Source: Lentinus brumalis | Lineage: Eukaryota; Basidiomycota; Agaricomycetes; Polyporales; Polyporaceae | Assembly: GCA_001792895.1 (NCBI GenBank) | Contig: MARA01000034.1 | Location: forward strand, 310,001 to 374,000 | DNA: 64,000 nt | Direction: 5' to 3' | In this document: positions 57,528 through 64,000 of the stretch, piece after piece | Position numbering within the stretch: the first letter of the stretch is position 1 | Layout of the letters: each line of letters starts with the position of its first letter | Program-made: the position numbers and the translations under genes | Notes under the pieces: model-generated | Database searches by the model: none | Told to the model about the DNA's origin: nothing | The model's input: the letters and a program-made list of their open reading frames with translations, nothing else

Positions 57528-59020
57528 TTACCTGATCTCGCCTCCAACGGTAACGAGTCGCACAGACACATTCAGCAAGTGCGGCACGGCTCGTGCGAAC
57601 GGCGCGGCCAACATAGAACGGTCCGCGATCTCGCGTAGAGGAAGAAGCTCCCGGTCATCCGGGTCCAGCACCAGCACGACATCGAGAGTATGAACGCGGG
57701 ATGGCAGAATACTGAAGCAGTCGGCGACCGCATCCTGGATGATGCGCAAGACCCGTCAGTGAGCTGCACTCCCGTGGATGGCGGATATGAATACACGCAC
57801 CAATATTGACACGGAATCCGACAGATTCGTTGCAGGTAACTTTTTGCATTGATCGCTGTCGAGTATCACTTCGACTTCGATAGAATGAACGATCCCCAGG
57901 GTGAGAACGAGCTCCGGTATACTGTATGTTCCCCGAAGCTGCCGCACATTGGGGGCCCGTATGCACAGCCGGGATGGGCGAAAGTATTCCATCATCATGG
58001 CGGAGACCATTTCCACGTTCTCCCTCGTAGACTCGTATGTGCAAAGCCGCAGGACAGGAACATCTGTCACGAGTCCCAGACGGTACAGGCTCGGGATGTT
58101 GCCCACATACGCAGCCAGGGGCGGCCAGATGTCGGCGCCCAATGCTATCTGATAATGTATGTTCCTCTCCCGGTATCTCGTCGTAAAGATCCAGACACGA
58201 TGGTCTGTCTCCGGGGTGGGGAATCGATCTGGGAGGCCCGAAACGTGCAGCGACCAGTCGCGGCCGTCGATTGGAGCATGTCGACACAATCGGAAACTAA
58301 GAGGATGATTGGAACCATGCACTCCCAGTATAGAGAACTCGCGCAGGGTAGGAAAGGCCTTGATGTAGATTGTGTGGAGTAGAACGATATCTCGGGTGAG
58401 ACATGGGTCGTTATGAATGGAAAGCGTTTGGAGCGTGTTTCGGGAATGCCGCAGGAACGCGATTCCAGCTGGACCACTGCGAATGCTCTGCAACATTGAG
58501 AACGTTGCGCTAGTGAGCTGGGAGAAGATTTCGGGATGCACTGAAGCATGAAGTGTCTCTGAATATAGCAACATTAGATGTTTCAGGGTCCTGAGGTTGC
58601 GGATTGCCCTGCCCGCGCGAACGTTCCTGAAGGTTGCCCGCTCGGAACCTCGTAAGATCAAGGTATCGAGCGAGAGAGAAGGCCTGCTTAAAAGGAGGTA
58701 GAGATCATCCTGAACGAGTTCCTCTTTCATATCTCTCAGGTACTCTGCCACGCGTGGGACGTCGTTGAGGGTTTTTCTGGCGAGTCGTCCTCGAACTGTA
58801 TGTCCAACTTCCGGAGATAACGTACACGCGTCTCTTCCTGAGCGAGGATGAAGAGAAGGAAGGACCTGAGCTGGCGGCCGCGTAGAGCAACCCCATCCAT
58901 CACGAGGTACTTTGCGCCGGCGTGGTTGAGCATGCGGCATGTTGTCGTCATAGCGGACAGCGCAGACCGCGAGGAGGTCACAGCCATGATGGCGACAAGA
59001 ACGTCGAATGGGAGCTTCAT
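57528..59020 (-). CDS. F-box-like protein, cluster member C (apparent frameshift)
   Basis: About 475 residues with one base restored. Exons 59020-57801 and 57734-57528 (66-nt intron). The N-terminus LPFDVLVAIMAVTSSRSALS, then TTCRMLNHAGAKYLVMDGVAL and ILAQEETRVRYLRKLDIQF is plainly paralogous to member B (FILAQDGARFAYFRKLDI). The frame slips at an A5 run (T5 at 58772-58776 on +); one extra A joins DDSPEK to TLNDVPRVAEYL, and total length then divides by three. The remainder is leucine-rich (LSLDTLILRGSERATF, NIPSLYRLGLVTDV). Presumed SCF receptor. Convergent with member B. Confidence 0.8.
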
Positions 59021-62000
59021 GCTGTCGTCCTCCTTACCGCTGAGTCATGTATGGTGAGCAACAATGAGACCAGGAGACATGAAACAACTCACTCCAAGGT
59101 GGACGAGTGTGCCCTGATTCCTGAAAGCAGGACCTCCGCTACCAGTGGACTCGGACGTGTCACTGTTGCACGACCGGTGAATGAAGGTGACGGGAGCAGG
59201 TCGGTAGATTCGAGGACGAATGAAACACTTATATCATGATGTAGACAGGGGATGTCAGTCAAGGGCGATATGCGCAAAGCGGACTCTAGACTCTGGTGAT
59301 ACGAAGACTTACTTACCTTTACTTACTCATACTTACTGCTGACACATCACTGAGTTCAGAAGTAGACGCCGATAATCCTCGTCACAACCGCCATCTGCTA
59401 CTTAAGTCTCACAAACGCCGGAACTGATTACGCCGGCTGATTGTTGCTTGACATCCTCTTCTCGGAATTCACAGCACATCGAGTCGGGACTCGGTGGGCA
59501 TTGAAACTCCTTACTAGCTTGAGTATGAACTCTTGTATCTGTACTACCTGCGGATCGTCGCACTAGGATGTATGCTCATGATGTTTTTTTTTGCGTAGGT
59601 TGCGCAGCGACTCGGTGAGCTACATTGCTTGACGCATGTGCCATGTAGGCCTCGGGACGAGTCCTGTGTCTCACGGTACGTTTCTCGGACATCATCACAT
59701 GTCTGCATATCACTGCTTCGTTTTGGCTCATGAGAACGATACAGATATACTTTGAGATGAAGGGACAAAGTTTGCGCCGCCACGCACAGTCGTTCACACT
59801 ATGTTCCTATATCCCATCGCCCATCGGACCCTGGTCAATCTATCCAGCATGACGGACACGATTTGTCGCCCGATCCTCCCCTTTCCACCCTTCAGGCCTG
59901 AATATAATCCACGGTCTGCTCCGGACTCACATTGTCCAGGGTGGTACTACGATGGGGCATCAACAATCTGCCGCATATAGTCGAGAGTCAAACTCGCACT
60001 GTGCGGTATGCGGATTCTCCCTTTGTCTTGATATGGTGCGCTTCTACTGCTCCTCCGTCTGATACATTGTAGACACGCTCATGACTGGTACTCCCAGGCT
60101 ACCGCTCTTGGCCGGCGTCGCTCCGTTCTTTACGTCAATCATGGGACGCGGGCCCCATGGCTGGGTCGCGGACTTAGGCCTCTCGCCACTCCACGGTCAT
60201 TCATCAGCGGCTGAGCCGCTACTGTGAGAGAGAAACTTTAACGGTGAAGCTAGGAGTAGCCTTGAGGACTAAATCTGGATCACAGTGGGACTCTTTCGAA
60301 CACCAGAAGTTCACGGGAGAAGAGTGCGTCTCTCCTTCTCAGCGCTCCTTGTCTGTCGATGTCCTCAAGGGTGCTGGCCTCACAGTGCCTCGGCGCAAGA
60401 AGATACAAGACACCGCGCGTTCGTTCGTTTCATATCCCCGCCCACTCTTGCTGATGATGTCCTCGTGTTAGCCTTCGGGAAGGGGTGTGCGGACAGGAAG
60501 TCGAAGGTATGCATCACAAGCAGCTCTTCTCTCACTTGTACATCATCCGTGTGTCCTGGATCGCGCCCGCATGTACGCCCTCAGCATCATCTGCGGGTCT
60601 CCTCCGCCCGAGGACGTGCCCGCACACGCCCCTCGCACGCCGCGATACCGTCATAATTGGCCTCGAGAAGCAGAATCTGTCAAGGACAATGTACGGCTTG
60701 CCTTGCCGACGTCGAATCTATCCATTGTGCTCCCAGTAACACCGCGTTCAGCCTTCTGTTCGCATGCTCAGGCCACTCCCTATCTCCCTTCGCCAGGGTG
60801 CTCGGCGCGCAGTCAGCGCAGCAGACAGCTATACCGTGGTTCCGGTGCCCACGTTTTGGACTAGAGAGGACACGACTCCCAAGAAGCAGTCGAGCCGCGT
60901 CGTGGTTGGCCAAGGAAGATTGATTCCGTCATACAAGATGCCGGCGAAACAGTATAATGTGATTCTACCGCTCATTGTGGCGCGTACGCCCGCACGCGCG
61001 CAGGCTAGAACGCGATCGCGCCATGTACACAGACACTTGGGGTACGTTCAGCCATCTACAGCACGTACCGTCGACCGCTGAAGAATGCCGTTTGTTCACT
61101 CAAGTCGCGATGTCGGACCCTTCAAGACGAAAATACGCGGCTGGAAGCGCCACGCTCGTGTTTTGTCGAAGAAAGAGAAGACGCCTGCTTTGATATGGCC
61201 GCACATGCTCCGCTCATTCATCACGTCCTGCGGCACAAAGAGGTCCGCGCCGACAGTTCCGCCATCTTCATGTCGTACGCTCCAAGCCCGACAATTTAGG
61301 CTCGTGCCTTCCTGAGACGGCATAGTTGACGGACCCTCTCGAATCAATGTCGGCGCACCCTTCTGTCCGCGTTGGGCCCACTGGCCGCGTCAATCTAGCT
61401 CGGGCCTGGTGTACGCACGTCTCGAGGGTGGCAGCTCGCCGTTCCGTCTCTCAGCTGGACGCTACACGAATGATGAATCCGGATCTCTGGAATTGCACGG
61501 ACGCTCTGGACAGAAGCCAATGGGACGCGCAAACTGCGTCCAGCCCGGAAAAGCTTGCACCGGATGGTGCTCGTCTTCCGAATACCATCCCGCCGGCGAC
61601 CAGGCCGCACATGGCATTGCTATCCCCGCACTACACTCCTTTACCCGGTCCTCCCCTGACCGTCGTCGCTGTCGGCTGTTCTGTGTAGAGTCTCCTCTGC
61701 GTCCATATGGCGACTCTCGATGCTCAGAGCTTCCTCGGCACTCTAAGACGCGGTACCGAAGACCCACTTGCTCATTTATCGCCATTCAATTGTCCTGACG
61801 CGCAGCCTGTCTGTCGCGACGACGCTTGCCGAATGCGCGTGGCCAGTGCGACAGGCGGCGCGCACTCGTGCGGCGTCAGCAATAGTCTTCAAGCAAGCCC
61901 AAGCTCCTCGAACGTGAACAGCAACACCGCACAACCTACAGACTCGAACCGCGGATCACGATCTCCAACCTCATAGCAATGTCGGCGTCCAAGACCCATC

Positions 62001-63153
62001 AGCAGATCCCGGAGTGCCGCCGTGCTCTCGATTCACGCCTATGGCGAATACAGTGCTGCACATGTGCGCGCTGACTCTCCCACTCCCCCGCCACACTCAC
62101 TCGCGTCATCGCAGTAATCGACGCGCCGTATCCTACGCGTGGGTCTACAGAAATCTGATCTTCTTCGTCCACGGCTCGACTGGGTGAACTACATGTCGGC
62201 GGGGACTGAACCTTCTTCGTATCTCGAGTCACGTCCCTTCCTGTGCGTCTCATAGGGCACGCTGCTATCGAACGTTCTTCTCGCGCCCGTACTCCATCCT
62301 GGGGGCACCGGCTCTCCCAGCTCCATCTGTTCCTGCCCACAAGAAGCTATTCACTTGTGCTATTCGACACATTTCAATGACTGTGGCGCCCTGGCTCATT
62401 CGCGAAGATGGTGATACCATGGGGGCTGCTCTACTCGACTCCGACGCGTCTCAATACATACTGCGCAGTTGGCTTCCAATTCCGATGGTCTCCTCGGATG
62501 CGTCGCCATCACATTCTCCCCTTCCAGCTCATCAGTAACAAGCTCCTGTCGTGTATGAGGTCAATCCGAGGCCGCATACCGTTGACTTTGCCGGAAACAA
62601 AGTTAGTCCTCATACCTAGGTCGACGCTCCTGAGACGGCGTGGTCGCTGATCAAGTACAAGGGACCTGGGACCGGTCCGTCCGTTGTGCCTCGCGCAGTC
62701 ATTCTGCCTTCTTCGTTCCACCTCAAGCACACACTCGTGCCTATGCGATGTTCCTAGCCCGACCGCCGACACGAAGGAAGTCGCCCAAAGTCGCCTGGAC
62801 CACGCGTAGCTTGCCGGCGGGTCAGCTCCAGTGCCGCTGTTCGGCCTTCAAACAAATACACGTACCTATCGCGTCAGCGTTAACGTTCACGAGGAGCTGC
62901 GCTTCTCGAGTTCCTGGTTTCGAAGTTCCGTACGGCATAGTCGCGATGGAGGAGAGCATGAGGCTTGCCCGCCGTGGACGATCCCCATTTCCGAGGGTTA
63001 CTCGGCGGAACCTCGAGGCCCCATTGCGCGGAGAGTTGTCTCCCATCCAGAGTCGCCGTCCCGCATGCCACCGAATGACCATGCCTATACCATACGCCAC
63101 GCATCCAGGTTGCGCGAAGTCAAGTGGGGGCGTCCTCGCATCGACCTTCCGAA
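59021..63153. other. 4.1-kb gene-poor region
   Basis: Only short overlapping frames of comparable quality on both strands; none has a domain or coherent intron set. The run 59308-59340 carries CTTACTTA-like words similar in style to part of the copia LTR, but too short to call. It ends at the hAT-like element. Confidence 0.45.
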
Positions 63154-63939
63154 TAGTGATGTGCAAGGCCCGGCCTCGAGCCGTCAGGCTCCCCAAGCCG
63201 GCCGTCTTCAGGCCGGGCCGAGCTGAGCTCTGGAGACGGCTTCGGGAGCCTGAGAGCTCGGCCTGGGATGTCTGCGGGCTTGAGCCGAGCTCTCAAGCTC
63301 GGGCTTGATGGCGCTGGTGCAGTGTGCGTAAAAACGGAGCATCCGACTGATTTCAAGCTGTGAACAGACGTTAGTCTTGCCAAATCGTTGTCCCAAGCAC
63401 CGTACTTACATCTCCCTTTGCAGGACCACCATTCAGACCCTCTGTATCAGTTGCTTGAGAGCAGGCAGTACACCGGGATGTCGATTCGGGGTACAGCGCG
63501 CTGCACGGGAGGGCAGGTCAGAGGAAATGTGGTGAAAAGATGCGTCTATGAACGCGTTCCATCGTGGGTTTTCGGACTCTTGCAGCGCAGGAGGCCGGGG
63601 CAGAGACCGTGAGCCTGAGGCCGACGATGGACGCGTCATTGGACGCGTCTTTTCGCTCTTCCTCATGTCGAGCAGCGCGGGAGGGCGGGCAGAGGCGGAG
63701 AGCGACGAAACGCGTCGTTGAACGCGTCTTGTTGCGGGTCTTTGCGCTCTGGCAGCGCAGAGATGCGGGCAGGAGCTAAGTAACGCCCACCACCTGCAGG
63801 CTCCGGCTCAGGCCGAGCCGAGCTCGAGCTCAGCCGGAGCCGTCCTCGAGAGCTCGGCCTGAGGTTTCGTCAGGCCGTAGCTCTCCAAGCCGAGCCGTAG
63901 CCGCGGCTTTCGAGCCGAGCCGGGCTCTGCACATCACTA
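63154..63939. mobile_element. Non-autonomous hAT-like DNA transposon (MITE)
   Basis: 786 bp with 12-bp perfect terminal inverted repeats TAGTGATGTGCA (63154-63165 and complement at 63928-63939), followed inward by imperfectly mirrored GC-rich blocks (GCCCGGC then TCGAGCC/TCGGCTC). The 8-bp target duplication CTTCCGAA lies at 63146-63153 and 63940-63947. An 8-bp duplication with a TAG/CAG-GTGTGCA-type end and GGCTCGG-rich subterminal sequence is characteristic of hAT elements. No transposase frame is present, so it would need a partner in trans. Strand is arbitrary. Confidence 0.85.
63494..63776. repeat. Degenerate tandem repeat of about 80-90 bp inside the hAT-like element
   Basis: CAGCGC-headed units begin near 63494, 63583, 63673 and 63753. 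Three carry an ACGCGTC...ACGCGTCTT-like near-palindrome. Units are clearly related but diverged. Confidence 0.6.
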
Positions 63940-64000
63940 CTTCCGAACGACCATCGCAATTCGCAGTGGAAGGGGTACGCAGTCGAGTTCTCGACTGTCG

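Noticed and set aside
59308..59345. CTTACTTA-rich run as a possible solo LTR fragment
   Set aside because: Resembles part of the copia LTR only in short simple words; no LTR ends or target duplication.
61945..61985. GACTCGAACC string resembling a reversed tRNA T-arm
   Set aside because: No flanking 5-bp stem complementarity and no cloverleaf around it.
1..64000. CRISPR arrays, prokaryotic operons, ribosome-binding sites, riboswitches
   Set aside because: The window is clearly intron-containing fungal nuclear DNA and no such arrays or sites were seen.

Overview
The window is nuclear DNA of a filamentous basidiomycete, most probably an Agaricomycete of the wood-decay (Polyporales-like) type. 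The evidence is GC-rich coding sequence, intron-dense genes whose introns are almost all 45-75 nt with GTRNGT donors and CTRAY-like branch sites, many F-box/leucine-rich proteins, a fungal neutral ceramidase, a family-14 polysaccharide lyase and an aryl-alcohol-dehydrogenase-type aldo/keto reductase. The order is inferred from gene content, not from a database search. I built the gene models by hand: exon edges were chosen so that GT-AG (or GC-AG) introns restore one protein-like frame.

Layout. 1-4.55 kb: 3' part of UTP20 (+). 4.9-7.7 kb: dynamin-type GTPase (+). 8.0-8.8 kb: unrecognised gene (+). 9.66-14.35 kb: 19-exon neutral ceramidase (-) with one exceptional 1.6-kb intron. 16.5-18.1 kb: aldo/keto reductase (+). 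18.5-18.9 kb: possible tiny gene. 19.1-20.8 kb: F-box-like protein (+). 21.1-33.1 kb: a structured cluster with four NmrA/isoflavone-reductase-like paralogues in the middle and, on each side, a head-to-head pair of small secreted Thr/Val-rich proteins. 33.4-35.1 kb: Fic-domain protein (-). 35.4-36.5 kb: PL14 lyase (-). 37.4-39.3 kb: F-box-like protein (-). 43.8-46.8 kb: large unrecognised protein with a Cys/His-rich segment (-). 48.6-59.0 kb: three related F-box-like genes, the middle one split by a complete Ty1/copia retrotransposon with indistinguishable LTRs and a 5-bp target-site duplication. 59.0-63.15 kb: no convincing gene. 63.15-63.94 kb: a 786-bp non-autonomous hAT-like element with 12-bp terminal inverted repeats and an 8-bp target-site duplication.

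Functionally, UTP20 (ribosome biogenesis) and the dynamin are housekeeping genes. The ceramidase, AKR, PL14 lyase and NmrA-like reductases fit lipid, aromatic and polysaccharide metabolism. The four secreted proteins share a signal peptide, a phase-1 intron just after it, and an Arg-Gln junction in front of a Thr/Val-rich tail; together with the NmrA quartet they are the best candidate for an undescribed locus. Five genes need one extra base in a G, C or A run to stay open. All five look like single-base deletions, so assembly error is more likely than five pseudogenes.
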